Below are positions 9,960-17,131 of a stretch of 46,028 nucleotides of DNA, piece by piece. Position 1 is the stretch's first letter. Each line of letters begins with the position of its first letter. The stretch is taken from positions 1 through 46,028 of the IMG/VR virus record IMGVR_UViG_3300029448_000082. The stretch is one strand, 5' to 3'. Under the pieces are notes generated by a model. That model worked only from the letters and a program-made list of their open reading frames with translations, did not search any database and was not told where the DNA came from. The DNA is from a virus. A program made the position numbers and the translations under genes.

Positions 9960-10454
9960 ATGAAAAATGACAACAAATTACAAAACGTTATAAATAAATA
10001 TGGAAATAACAAAAACGTAGAAACTAAAAACTCTACTATTCACAGTGTATTAGAAAACGCTGGTCTTATTCCTGGCGCTGGAATGGCTCCAGACTTAGCT
10101 AACGCAGCTCTTTATGGACTTGAAGGAGACGGTAAGGGAGCGTTGATGTCTTTATTGGCAGCAATTCCTGGTTTAGGAATAGGTGCAACTGTTGGTAAAA
10201 AAGCAAACAAAGCTCGTGTTAGACTAGATAAAGAAGGAAAGATAATAAAAGATAAAGAATTTTCAGATAATTTTGACGCACTTTCTAGAGAAGTCGAAGA
10301 TGTAAATCTAGAACACTCAGATATTTTTGATAATACTCCAGGAGATTTTAAAGATTCTAGGATTATGAGAGAAGAAGCTCGAAAAATAATTAAAAGATTA
10401 AGAGAATCTAAAACTCTTGATGATATAAGAAAAATTCTAGGTCAGTTCGACTAG
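9960..10454 (+). CDS. Small protein with pre-toxin-like Gly/Pro hydrophobic motif
   Basis: The 164-aa protein carries at about residues 31-72 a segment AGLIPGAGMAPDLANAALYG followed by GDGKGALMSLLAAIPGLG. This paired IPGxG pattern resembles the pre-toxin (PT-TG type) segment found before toxin domains in polymorphic toxins. The remainder is charged and helical and shows no toxin catalytic motif. It is the last gene of the internal-virion run. Its stop codon lies in a CTAG that also contains the stop of the convergent helicase gene. Function unknown; a membrane-associated virion protein is the simplest guess. Confidence 0.55.
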   Translation: MKNDNKLQNVINKYGNNKNVETKNSTIHSVLENAGLIPGAGMAPDLANAALYGLEGDGKGALMSLLAAIPGLGIGATVGKKANKARVRLDKEGKIIKDKEFSDNFDALSREVEDVNLEHSDIFDNTPGDFKDSRIMREEARKIIKRLRESKTLDDIRKILGQFD

Positions 10455-11800
10455 AACGGTATATCATTTAAACTTCCAGGCGTGCCTGCTTCAGACACGC
10501 TCATCTCGGCTTCCTCGACACTATCGTATAATGTACAAGTATCTGGAGAAAACCCTACCGTTGCTTTTCCTGTTGAGCCATATCTATTCTTAGCTACAAC
10601 AATATCTAATCCAAACCTACCATTTCTTGCATTCTCAAAGTCTACAGTCCAAGGATAATGTGTGAATGCTACAATCTCTGCATCTTGTTCTAAGTTACCA
10701 GACTCAGCAAGGTCACTAAGCTTAGGAATACGTTCTGTTCTATATTCAATATTACGATTTAATTGTGATACAAGAATTACTGACATCTCTTCTGCTTTAC
10801 ATAGCCATTTATATTTTCTAGATGTATCTCCTATCTTTAATCGTAAATCTCTCATATCATTACTAGGATATTCTATAAGACCTATGTGGTCATCAATAAC
10901 TACGTCAGGCTTTATACGTCTAATCTCTCTAAAAGTTCCCTCTAAATTACGTATGTTATCAAACATAAATAGTTTGTCAGTATACTTTTCTTTAATAACT
11001 TGTAAACTCTTTTCAATCATATCTTTATTTGTTACTGCGTTATGTCTTAACATATGATAAGTAACACCTTCTGACTCCATAGCAATAAACTTCTTCATCA
11101 TTTCTGTATTCGGCATTTCCCTGTTAAACATAACCACCTTTTTGCCAGACAACACTAAGTTACGAGCTATATTGGCGACTGTCGTAGTTTTTGCATTACC
11201 AGGTCGTCCAGCAAATATGGTGATTTCTCCCTTAGTCATACCAGATATAATGTTATCCAGTGATGCTAGGCCTGTAGTAGTCAGGTTTCGTTGGCTAAAC
11301 AAAGAGTCTTTTGTATCTACTAATAAAGAATCTAAATCAAACTTCTGTCCAGGCTCAAGATTAATTAAAGAGCTGGCTGTATCGTGTACATCAACAAGTA
11401 ATGTATTGATGTCATTCTTATTGTCTGAAGCCTTAACTGCAATTTCGTGAGACTGCTGCACTAATCTTCTTCTTAACCAGTCCGCATTCATCTGCCTTGC
11501 ATAAGATATAACATTAGCAGTAGTAGGAACCTTTTCTATAAGCCCAGTAAGATAATAAACCATTCCGTCTGTCTTTGTTGATACATTAACTATGTCAACA
11601 GGTATGTCCTCTTTCTTTAAAGAGCATATTGACTTCCATATTTCTTGGTGTTTTAAAGAATAGAATACATCTGTGTCAGGAATAAAATCCTTTACTAAAT
11701 CAAAACAGTTTTCGTCTATCAATACAGAACCTAATACTGCTTGTTCTGATTCTTCACTATGTATAGCAAGCGCTTTTAAATCTTTTGTATCTGTCGTCAT
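10451..11800 (-). CDS. DnaB-type replicative helicase
   Basis: The 449-aa protein has a DnaB N-terminal domain (residues about 14-115, SEQAVLGSVLIDENCF) and a RecA-like C-terminal ATPase. Walker A is GRPGNAKTT (residues 198-206) and the Walker B region is VVIDDHIG (about 300-307), followed by the SVILVSQLNR block. It should unwind DNA at the phage replication fork. There is no primase or polymerase in the window, so host enzymes presumably join it. The last residues, SLNDIPF, look like the acidic DIPF tail of single-stranded DNA binding proteins, which is odd for a helicase. The start ATG has GGGAG six bases upstream; the gene overlaps the previous one by four bases. Confidence 0.92.
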   Translation of the reverse strand: MTTDTKDLKALAIHSEESEQAVLGSVLIDENCFDLVKDFIPDTDVFYSLKHQEIWKSICSLKKEDIPVDIVNVSTKTDGMVYYLTGLIEKVPTTANVISYARQMNADWLRRRLVQQSHEIAVKASDNKNDINTLLVDVHDTASSLINLEPGQKFDLDSLLVDTKDSLFSQRNLTTTGLASLDNIISGMTKGEITIFAGRPGNAKTTTVANIARNLVLSGKKVVMFNREMPNTEMMKKFIAMESEGVTYHMLRHNAVTNKDMIEKSLQVIKEKYTDKLFMFDNIRNLEGTFREIRRIKPDVVIDDHIGLIEYPSNDMRDLRLKIGDTSRKYKWLCKAEEMSVILVSQLNRNIEYRTERIPKLSDLAESGNLEQDAEIVAFTHYPWTVDFENARNGRFGLDIVVAKNRYGSTGKATVGFSPDTCTLYDSVEEAEMSVSEAGTPGSLNDIPF

Positions 11801-12162
11801 TCTTTCTCCCTACATTCTTTACAGTCTCCTTTTACTAACGGTATATTAGCATAAAGACCTTCGTCTAAATAGTTCTCTTCAAAACTACTGTTCATATATT
11901 CTATTGCCCAAGGTCTACTACACTTCTTACATCTAGTAGGAACTCTTGTTGTAGAAATTTTTTCACTTCTTCTTGTTCCAAACAATTCATTATTATAATG
12001 AGGGTTGGAAACTGAGTGAACATACTTATCTACTGCTTCGCTATCAAACCATTCGTCACAACCCTCTGGGTCTGTCTGTTGCATATAATAATACAAAGCA
12101 TCAAAATTAGCTTTATCTTGTTTATATTCGTCTGGGTGTCTATATGTATCTACTGACCTCAT
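11797..12162 (-). CDS. Zinc-ribbon protein next to the helicase
   Basis: The 121-aa protein has two CxxC knuckles in its C-terminal half (CKKC near residue 78 and CKEC near residue 115), consistent with one zinc ribbon, and an aromatic-rich N-terminal half. It overlaps both the helicase and the nuclease gene by four bases, so the three are co-translated. A role as a DNA-binding accessory in replication is inferred only from position. Confidence 0.6.
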   Translation of the reverse strand: MRSVDTYRHPDEYKQDKANFDALYYYMQQTDPEGCDEWFDSEAVDKYVHSVSNPHYNNELFGTRRSEKISTTRVPTRCKKCSRPWAIEYMNSSFEENYLDEGLYANIPLVKGDCKECREKE

Positions 12163-12482
12163 TCATTCTCCTCACATTTCTTTATTAAATTTAACAAATA
12201 TTCGTACTTAAGGCAAGCATAAACTTCTCCTCTGTCTTGTTTAAGTACAGTAAAATCACAATCTTGTGGAGGTATGATATATTGTGCTATCTTATTTCTT
12301 ACTTTGCACTGAATATCAAAGTCCTGTACTTTATATCCAATAACTATATCAACCTCCGGCGACTTACCGATACTACGTCCGTCGCTTCCCCAGGCTCTTT
12401 TTGCAGTAAACCCAAAATCTTCTGCAATAGAGCAACATTCTTTTTCAAATCTATTTCCTTTAGCTTTTGATTTACTAGCCAT
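12159..12482 (-). CDS. Holliday-junction resolvase-like PD-(D/E)XK nuclease
   Basis: The 107-aa protein begins KSKAKGNRFEKECC, then RAWGSDGRSIGKSPEVDIVI and DIQCKVRNK. This order (Glu in the first helix, Asp in EVDIVI, then QxK in place of the usual ExK) is that of small Hjc/RecU-like resolvases. It probably cuts branched DNA made by the annealing module or before packaging. Length is right for a single-domain enzyme. AGGAG lies a few bases before the ATG. Confidence 0.7.
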   Translation of the reverse strand: MASKSKAKGNRFEKECCSIAEDFGFTAKRAWGSDGRSIGKSPEVDIVIGYKVQDFDIQCKVRNKIAQYIIPPQDCDFTVLKQDRGEVYACLKYEYLLNLIKKCEENE

Positions 12483-12483
12483 T

Positions 12484-12888
12484 CTATTCTCCTATCTTCT
12501 TTGCTGCCCACAATTCTAAGTAGCCAACATATTTATCTATATCCCAATTATGGTCAAACTCTGTCTGTTTAGGCATTTCTTTCATATGCCAATTGTATTT
12601 ATATCCAGACTTATCTAAATTGGTTATGTTATATACATATATATCGTCATCAACTCCAACAATATATAAAAACTTTCTATCATTAATTTCTGCATATAGT
12701 CTATTATATGCATACTTGTCAAACTCTATTAAGAAATCTTTGTATAGTTTGTTCCTATATTTAACCTCAATAATATAGTTTTGGTTATATGCGTCAAACC
12801 TGTGATATTGATTAGAACACAATATTGGCTTGTCGTCCTTAAAATACTTGTTTAATGCTTTAATTATCTTATTCTCGTTTTTTTTCAT
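12484..12888 (-). CDS. Small PD-(D/E)XK nuclease-like protein
   Basis: The 134-aa protein has an Asp followed by a beta strand and IIEVKYRN (residues about 28-42), a D...ExK pattern of restriction-enzyme-like folds, followed by FLIEFDKYAYNRLY and a beta strand (KFLYIVGVDD). The remainder is tyrosine-rich. It could be a second structure-specific or nicking nuclease in the replication block. The motif is short, so the call is moderate. Its ATG overlaps the TGA of the preceding small gene, with AGGAAA as ribosome-binding site. Confidence 0.55.
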   Translation of the reverse strand: MKKNENKIIKALNKYFKDDKPILCSNQYHRFDAYNQNYIIEVKYRNKLYKDFLIEFDKYAYNRLYAEINDRKFLYIVGVDDDIYVYNITNLDKSGYKYNWHMKEMPKQTEFDHNWDIDKYVGYLELWAAKKIGE

Positions 12889-13019
12889 ACTTTTCCTAAA
12901 TTTTGTTCACGAGAATACCCCTCTACGCGATTATATTTACTTTTGCGACATAAGTATCGCCTATTCATTGCAACGTCCATAGAAGGGTAAGCTCGTTTGT
13001 TATTCTTAAAATTCATCAT
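12885..13019 (-). CDS. Small basic protein (44 aa)
   Basis: The frame extends further upstream, but the likely start is the ATG-ATG pair at 13019/13016, which has AAGGGA ahead and overlaps the end of the preceding gene. The product is rich in Arg, Lys, Asn and Tyr (MNRRYLCRKSKYNRVEGYS), with no recognisable domain. The stop overlaps the start of the nuclease gene by four bases, so it belongs to the same transcript. Confidence 0.5.
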   Translation of the reverse strand: MMNFKNNKRAYPSMDVAMNRRYLCRKSKYNRVEGYSREQNLGKV

Positions 13020-13212
13020 TTTTGTCCCTAATAAGCTTATAACTAGTGCCAGAAAGCCTAATACAAGATATAATGTAGCCTTTTTCAAATAAACTTCTTA
13101 AAGCCTCATTAGTCTGCCAAGGAAATATAAAGTGTTTGAATAAAAAGTCCTGTCTAGGAACTCTACTATTCTCCCTTAGCTCCTTCAATATCTTTTTTTC
13201 TATTTTGTTCAT
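13006..13212 (-). CDS. Small winged-helix-like DNA-binding protein
   Basis: The 68-aa protein reads as helix, helix and wing: IEKKILKELRENSRVPRQDF, then WQTNEALRSLFEKGYIISC, then a beta hairpin (YKLIRDK). That pattern resembles a minimal winged helix-turn-helix. It overlaps the previous gene by 47 bases, and GGGAGA precedes the ATG. A regulatory or replication-accessory role is likely but unproven. Confidence 0.5.
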   Translation of the reverse strand: MNKIEKKILKELRENSRVPRQDFLFKHFIFPWQTNEALRSLFEKGYIISCIRLSGTSYKLIRDKNDEF

Positions 13213-13453
13213 CTAGTATCTCCCTATACCTCTTTCTTAAAACATAGGTAAGATAGTTAGTCTCTCTCTCATCTAGAGACTCAATATCTTTAAACCCTAT
13301 TTTAGAAAATCTTTTTGTAACTAAAACTTCGGTTATACCTTTGTTATAACCTACTATATCTTGAAATGATTTCATAATACTATTCCATTTAGATATATCC
13401 ATAACTCTCCAAGTTGTTATTCCCTTCTCTGTTATCAAATTCTTTAGAGCCAA
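13166..13453 (-). CDS. Hypothetical protein, start uncertain
   Basis: The frame can start from a TTG at 13453 (95 aa) or an ATG at 13402 (78 aa). The ATG has GGAGAG just upstream; the TTG has no ribosome-binding site. Ahead of the ATG lies one arm of a 13-bp inverted repeat, which would place a stem-loop just before the ribosome-binding site. The product is charged and mostly helical (ETNYLTYVLRKRYREILDEQNRKK). I do not recognise it. Confidence 0.5.
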   Translation of the reverse strand: MALKNLITEKGITTWRVMDISKWNSIMKSFQDIVGYNKGITEVLVTKRFSKIGFKDIESLDERETNYLTYVLRKRYREILDEQNRKKDIEGAKGE

Positions 13454-13545
13454 CCAAATGTATTTGACATAAAAACGTATTACAAGGGTAACAGGATTGG
13501 ATACCTGCCCGACTCCTTTTAAGCCGCATTTTGAGAAGGGAATAA
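13417..13545 (-). repeat. 13-bp perfect inverted repeat flanking a possible leader RNA
   Basis: TTATTCCCTTCTC at 13417-13429 is matched by GAGAAGGGAATAA at 13533-13545, 103 bases apart, spanning the gap between two leftward genes. Inside the loop is a small hairpin (CAGG at 13492-13495 with CCTG at 13504-13507) and an unused AAAAGGAG. In the leftward transcript the second arm closes just ahead of the ribosome-binding site of the ATG at 13402, so the stem could control translation. Confidence 0.45.
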
Positions 13546-13555
13546 TTATTTTTAT

Positions 13556-13789
13556 TTATTCGCAGTTGTCGCAGTATCCTGGACCAAGAGTTTGTTTAGC
13601 GGCTTTAAGTATATCATCTACCTCTAAAGTAATCTCTTCCTCTTTTTCCATAAACTGCTCTTGAAATTGAGCTTTCACAGATGTTCGGACGTTAGAACAT
13701 ATATTCTCTTCGCCTTCACATCTGTGTTTCTCTATCATTTCAATCAAAGCCATAAACTGCTCTTCGTCTAATTTGATATTATATTCCAT
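13556..13789 (-). CDS. Small acidic protein with four cysteines
   Basis: The 77-aa protein is acidic and helical in the middle (QFQEQFMEKEEEITLEVDD) with cysteines at HRCEGEENIC and at the very end (CDNCE). Four Cys could bind one zinc, but they are far apart. It starts on a TAATG overlap with the SSB-like gene, so the two are coupled. Function unknown. Confidence 0.55.
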   Translation of the reverse strand: MEYNIKLDEEQFMALIEMIEKHRCEGEENICSNVRTSVKAQFQEQFMEKEEEITLEVDDILKAAKQTLGPGYCDNCE

Positions 13790-14352
13790 TAGAACGGCAG
13801 TTCGTCTTCTTTAAGAGGTTTAGTAACAACTCTCTTAGATTTAAATACACTAACTGCTAAAGGAGTAGTTCTAGTCTCTCCTTCTGAGTCAGTCCATTTA
13901 TCGTGGACAACTTTGATTGTCACTGGATTTCCTGCAATATCTGACTCCATAATCATAGGTAAAAGATATTTACCTGTGTCGTCTTTAGTCATCTCAAATC
14001 CACAGGCTTCTGTGAATATCATATACCCTTTGTTGTTTCCTTGATTGTCTTCAAGTTTAGGATATTTTTCTTTGTCAGGATTCTTAAACCTAAAGTATCC
14101 CTTAGACTTAATTTGTCTATCTTTGTACTCGGGGTGTTTATCTCCGTCTATAACATAGATAGCTTCAAATATGTCGCTAAGATATTGATTCTTAACAACT
14201 ATATTTTTCTTAATGGTTAGCTTAAATACACTCGCCTCATAAACACCTTCTTTAATTGGAACAAACTGTTTTGTTCCTGCGGTGTCTTCAGAGGGATTAT
14301 AATAAGCTACATCATTGTCAATTGAGTTTAAAACATCATTAACATTACTCAT
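13789..14352 (-). CDS. Single-stranded DNA-binding protein-like
   Basis: The 187-aa protein is beta-rich through the middle (residues about 30-165) and ends KPLKEDELPF, an acidic tail with terminal Pro-Phe like the interaction tail of bacterial SSB. A run of Lys/Phe/Tyr residues (KGYFRFKNPDKEKYPKL) suits DNA binding. It sits directly downstream of the Rad52-like gene, the usual place for SSB in single-strand-annealing modules. No standard OB-fold signature can be confirmed by eye, so the call rests on tail and context. Confidence 0.65.
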   Translation of the reverse strand: MSNVNDVLNSIDNDVAYYNPSEDTAGTKQFVPIKEGVYEASVFKLTIKKNIVVKNQYLSDIFEAIYVIDGDKHPEYKDRQIKSKGYFRFKNPDKEKYPKLEDNQGNNKGYMIFTEACGFEMTKDDTGKYLLPMIMESDIAGNPVTIKVVHDKWTDSEGETRTTPLAVSVFKSKRVVTKPLKEDELPF

Positions 14353-15010
14353 CTTTAACTCCCTTTTTTAATTTAGACATTACATTGTCGTAATTGTCTT
14401 TGTTTATCTTACCAGACTGCAAAGCAACATCAACTTTTTCTGCTTCTTGTACATCTAGCTGCGACATAAGTAGTACTACTGAATCATACTGATTTTGACT
14501 AAGAGTCTTATCAATATATTGCTTTCTATATACGTCGTCTGCAACATTACATAGTCTATTCACTGCAACTTTAAATGCGTCTGAATTTGCGGCTTTTAAG
14601 TCATTACCTAAGTCTACATATCCAGAACCACTTCTAGCTTGTGCTATTCTATGTGCTGCTACTGAGTCAAAACTACGTGGAACACCTTCGTCTATAATCT
14701 TTAAACGTCCGTGTACTACTATAGCCTTGTCTCCAAGTGTCTCGTACTTTATTACTTCCCAAGACCAAATAGGATAATGTTGGTTTAATCTCCAACGCAT
14801 ATATCCTTCGTCTACGTAGTCAAAACCATTTCTACTTTTAACTACTTCTTGAGGAGTAGGTTCTTCTGAGACGTGTTGGTGTTTCTGACTTAAAACATCT
14901 TCCCCAACAAGACTGTCTCCAAACTCTCGTATCTGTCTACTAGACTCTATGTCGTCAGATATTTGTTGAATATCTTGTCTTTGCAAGTCTAATTCACTCA
15001 TTTTACCCAT
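14345..15010 (-). CDS. Rad52-like single-strand annealing protein
   Basis: The 221-aa protein has a central domain (about residues 68-165) with WSWEVIKYETLGDKAIVVHG, then LGNDLKAANSDAFKVAVNRL and ADDVYRK. This matches the Rad52/Rad22-like pattern of a beta sheet followed by a helix with S/D-A-x-K-R-A. The C-terminal tail is acidic and basic helices (LDVQEAEKVDVALQSGKINKDN). It would anneal complementary strands in phage recombination, with the Cas4-like exonuclease upstream and the SSB-like protein downstream. GGGAG lies five bases before the ATG. The family is assigned by pattern, not by search. Confidence 0.7.
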   Translation of the reverse strand: MGKMSELDLQRQDIQQISDDIESSRQIREFGDSLVGEDVLSQKHQHVSEEPTPQEVVKSRNGFDYVDEGYMRWRLNQHYPIWSWEVIKYETLGDKAIVVHGRLKIIDEGVPRSFDSVAAHRIAQARSGSGYVDLGNDLKAANSDAFKVAVNRLCNVADDVYRKQYIDKTLSQNQYDSVVLLMSQLDVQEAEKVDVALQSGKINKDNYDNVMSKLKKGVKDE

Positions 15011-15884
15011 TTATACTCCCGTTGTTATATGGACATAGATATCTAACGTCGCAATAAGATTGACATTTTCTTCCATTCCACGTTTGTTCACTACTGCACT
15101 TTTGAGGTAAGTTATCCGTCTCTAAAGCTTTGACTAATTCATCTCTTGCTTTTAAAAACTTATGTTCCAATACCTCATCATCATACTTAGGCACTTCAAT
15201 TAAGTATATGTTCTTGTCTAAACCTCTATCCCTAGACACTGCAAGACCTGCGTCTCTTAATGTTACTTGGATATGCATACTATCAACTTCATAGCCTGCT
15301 TTATTTAGCAAGTATCTATACCAATTTATCTGCCAACCCCAATCTCCAAAGTCTGCTAAACCTTCGTCGCGGTACCATTGTTTTACCATTTTAGGAGAAC
15401 CTTTCTTTCCCCACTTACCACTTGACTTATATTTAGCTCCAGACGGGTCCGGTACTAATCTGTATGTCATACCTAACAATTGAGCGCACTTATAAGAACC
15501 AGTGTTCTTGTAGTCTAGTAGCATTTTACTTTTCTTGTCATATAAGTCGGCTATACCTGTTATATTAAACTCTTGTAATTTCTGCTCTAGTAAGTGTCTA
15601 TCGTCTTGATACTGCTCTAACTTTGCGTGGTGCATAGTCCCTGCTAGAGAAAATGCTCTATCTTGAGGATTTATGTAATATTCTTTAGTCCTCTTTAGAT
15701 AAGATTCACAAGCTCCATTTAAAAGCTCAGTCGTAGACGGTAGTCTGTTAGGGTTTCTCTCTTTAGACATTTCAATTAGCGTCGGTAACGACATACCCAT
15801 TTCTAGTATGTCTACATTACCTTCTCTTATTTCGTCAAAAGAAACTTTATTTCCATTTGGATATAGAAAACCAACTGCTGGCAT
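15003..15884 (-). CDS. Cas4/RecB-like PD-(D/E)XK exonuclease with predicted Fe-S cluster
   Basis: The 293-aa protein has the RecB-type nuclease motifs in order: GTMHH (82-86), TGIAD (109-113) and LLDYKNT (122-128, the D-Y-K core). One cysteine lies before the nuclease core (C59) and three sit at the C terminus in CQSYCDVRYLC, the one-plus-three spacing of 4Fe-4S clusters in Cas4 and AddB. It should resect DNA ends to make 3' overhangs for the Rad52-like protein encoded just downstream. No cas1 or cas2 and no CRISPR array are present, so this is a recombination enzyme and not an adaptation gene. AGGAG precedes the ATG. Confidence 0.82.
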   Translation of the reverse strand: MPAVGFLYPNGNKVSFDEIREGNVDILEMGMSLPTLIEMSKERNPNRLPSTTELLNGACESYLKRTKEYYINPQDRAFSLAGTMHHAKLEQYQDDRHLLEQKLQEFNITGIADLYDKKSKMLLDYKNTGSYKCAQLLGMTYRLVPDPSGAKYKSSGKWGKKGSPKMVKQWYRDEGLADFGDWGWQINWYRYLLNKAGYEVDSMHIQVTLRDAGLAVSRDRGLDKNIYLIEVPKYDDEVLEHKFLKARDELVKALETDNLPQKCSSEQTWNGRKCQSYCDVRYLCPYNNGSING

Positions 15885-16032
15885 TTTTAGTCTCCTTTAT
15901 ATAGTTTAGAATAAGAGTGTGTAATTTGTCTTTTACTGAATACCCTTCTGCTAATGTTTTAGACTTGAACTTTAACCAAAGTTCCTTATCCATAACAAAA
16001 GAAGTTTGTATTTTTTTATTATTATTTTTCAT
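15847..16032 (-). CDS. Ribbon-helix-helix transcription regulator, possibly leaderless
   Basis: The 61-aa protein is a ribbon-helix-helix regulator of Arc/CopG type: the beta strand KIQTSFVMD, helix KELWLKFKSKTLAEG, then VKDKLHTLILNYIKE. It probably represses the early promoters. No ribosome-binding site precedes the ATG, and the promoter at 16038-16067 would start transcription at or within a base of the ATG, so the mRNA may be leaderless, as for lambda cI. It overlaps the exonuclease gene by 38 bases. Confidence 0.75.
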   Translation of the reverse strand: MKNNNKKIQTSFVMDKELWLKFKSKTLAEGYSVKDKLHTLILNYIKETKNASSWFSISKWK

Positions 16033-16037
16033 AATGC

Positions 16038-16067
16038 AATATAGGTATAAAATTCTACTTGTGTCAA
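16038..16067 (-). promoter_or_regulatory. Sigma70-like promoter for the recombination block
   Basis: On the minus strand TTGACA (16062-16067) is separated by 18 bp from TATATT (16038-16043). The predicted start is about seven bases downstream, at the ATG of the ribbon-helix-helix gene (16032). It probably drives the block from 16032 down to 10451. Confidence 0.6.
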
Positions 16068-16083
16068 GTAAAACTTTAAAACT

Positions 16084-16290
16084 TTATTTATTAATTTCTT
16101 CCTCTATTGCCTTGTCAATATTGTCAAAAAGCTTATTATTTTCATCAACGGAATTTAATTTTTCCATAAATTCGCTTATGCACAATTGAGCATTTACTTT
16201 AAGGCTCCCGTCTGTAGAAGCCTCATAATATATCTCTTGAGTAATCCTAGGGATTGCCCCTTTGTCTAAAGTTTTACTTTTATCTTTCAT
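16084..16290 (-). CDS. Hypothetical 68-aa protein
   Basis: The protein has a basic N terminus and a helical, acidic C terminus (FMEKLNSVDENNKLFDNIDKAIEEE). AGGAG is six bases before the ATG. It is the last gene of the accessory run before the promoter of the recombination block. No motif is recognised. Confidence 0.5.
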   Translation of the reverse strand: MKDKSKTLDKGAIPRITQEIYYEASTDGSLKVNAQLCISEFMEKLNSVDENNKLFDNIDKAIEEEINK

Positions 16291-16575
16291 CTATTTCTCC
16301 TTCCTTCTGCTTTGCTCAGAAGTCCAAGTACCTATTGTGTTGTCTAGAGCATAGTCTCTATTCTTTTCTTGCTCTGCGTCCATTACGTCTTGTTCGTCTA
16401 TCTCAGGACTACTATGTTCGTCTAGTTCGTGGTTTTCTCCAGTGTTATTATTAACTAGTTCCGACGCCCAACCTGCACCTGGTATGTATGTGCAACTTAT
16501 TCTAAATCCTAGCCTATCTAGTTTTGCTGTCGCATTTATTACTTCCGTCTGTAATCTTATTGCTTCTTTACTCAT
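16291..16575 (-). CDS. Hypothetical 94-aa acidic protein
   Basis: An ATG at 16581 lies only three bases after GGAGG; the next ATG at 16575, nine bases after it and overlapping the preceding stop as TAATG, is the better start. The product has an N-terminal helical part (LQTEVINATAKLDRLGFRI) and an acidic second half (HELDEHSSPEIDEQDVMDAEQEK). Function unknown. Confidence 0.5.
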   Translation of the reverse strand: MSKEAIRLQTEVINATAKLDRLGFRISCTYIPGAGWASELVNNNTGENHELDEHSSPEIDEQDVMDAEQEKNRDYALDNTIGTWTSEQSRRKEK

Positions 16576-16784
16576 TAACATCTACCTCCGTCTAATATTA
16601 TATCATATTCATCTTTATTTCCCATAGTCTCTTCCACTATCCTCTCTTTAAAGTCAAAGTAGCTTATAACTTCCTCAGAACAATCGCAGTCCTGTACATA
16701 AACTTCTTCAATGCCACAATATCCACAAACCATCATATCGTCTGTATCTATCATAACTACATTCCCTTCACTATGCTCTATCAT
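16575..16784 (-). CDS. Small cysteine-containing acidic protein
   Basis: The frame could begin further upstream, but the ATG at 16784 has a full AGGAGG six bases ahead and overlaps the end of the previous gene by 14 bases, so I choose it (69 aa). CGYC and CDC in the middle could bind zinc. The rest is acidic. Function unknown. Confidence 0.55.
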   Translation of the reverse strand: MIEHSEGNVVMIDTDDMMVCGYCGIEEVYVQDCDCSEEVISYFDFKERIVEETMGNKDEYDIILDGGRC

Positions 16785-17064
16785 TTGCTTCCTCCTTAAC
16801 TTCCTCTGCGAAATAGTAATCCTCATCACTTAAGTCGCACTCATAATCTCCGTCTAACCATACTAACATCTGAGACTTTAAGTCATCATATATTTCATCA
16901 TATATCGCGTCTATGTCATAGTTATCATTAAACTCCTCTATTCCTAATGTCATTGCGTCCTCATATGTATTTGCGTCTACATTTAATGTAGCTTCAAAAT
17001 AACTATTTAACTCCGACGTATCGTATTCAATAGGTATACTAACTCTTATTTTATATTTTTTCAC
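16771..17064 (-). CDS. Acidic hypothetical protein (97 aa)
   Basis: It starts on GTG with GGAG six bases upstream. The protein opens with a beta strand (KYKIRVSIPIEYD) and is very acidic (YDEIYDDLKSQM, DLSDEDYYFAEEV). Small acidic early phage proteins often bind host enzymes or act as DNA mimics, but nothing here proves that. It follows a putative terminator at 17102-17131. Confidence 0.5.
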   Translation of the reverse strand: MKKYKIRVSIPIEYDTSELNSYFEATLNVDANTYEDAMTLGIEEFNDNYDIDAIYDEIYDDLKSQMLVWLDGDYECDLSDEDYYFAEEVKEEANDRA

Positions 17065-17101
17065 TTTTGCTCCATTCGTTGTTTTACATTATTAATATTA
17101 A

Positions 17102-17131
17102 ACGCGTCGCCCTTATGTTTTAACGACGCGT
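17102..17131 (-). terminator. Putative hairpin terminator after the amidoligase gene
   Basis: ACGCGTCG (17102-17109) pairs with CGACGCGT (17124-17131) around a 14-base loop. On the minus strand the stem is followed by TTTAATATT, a weak U-rich tract. It lies in the gap after the amidoligase stop. It could equally be an mRNA-protecting stem. Confidence 0.45.

Noticed and set aside
13491-13545. tRNA-like sequence in the 13.5 kb gap
   Set aside because: A T-arm-like hairpin is present, but no acceptor stem or anticodon arm fits around it.
15003-15884. Cas4-like gene as sign of a CRISPR system
   Set aside because: No cas1, cas2 or effector genes and no regularly spaced repeats exist in the window; the neighbours are annealing and SSB-like proteins.
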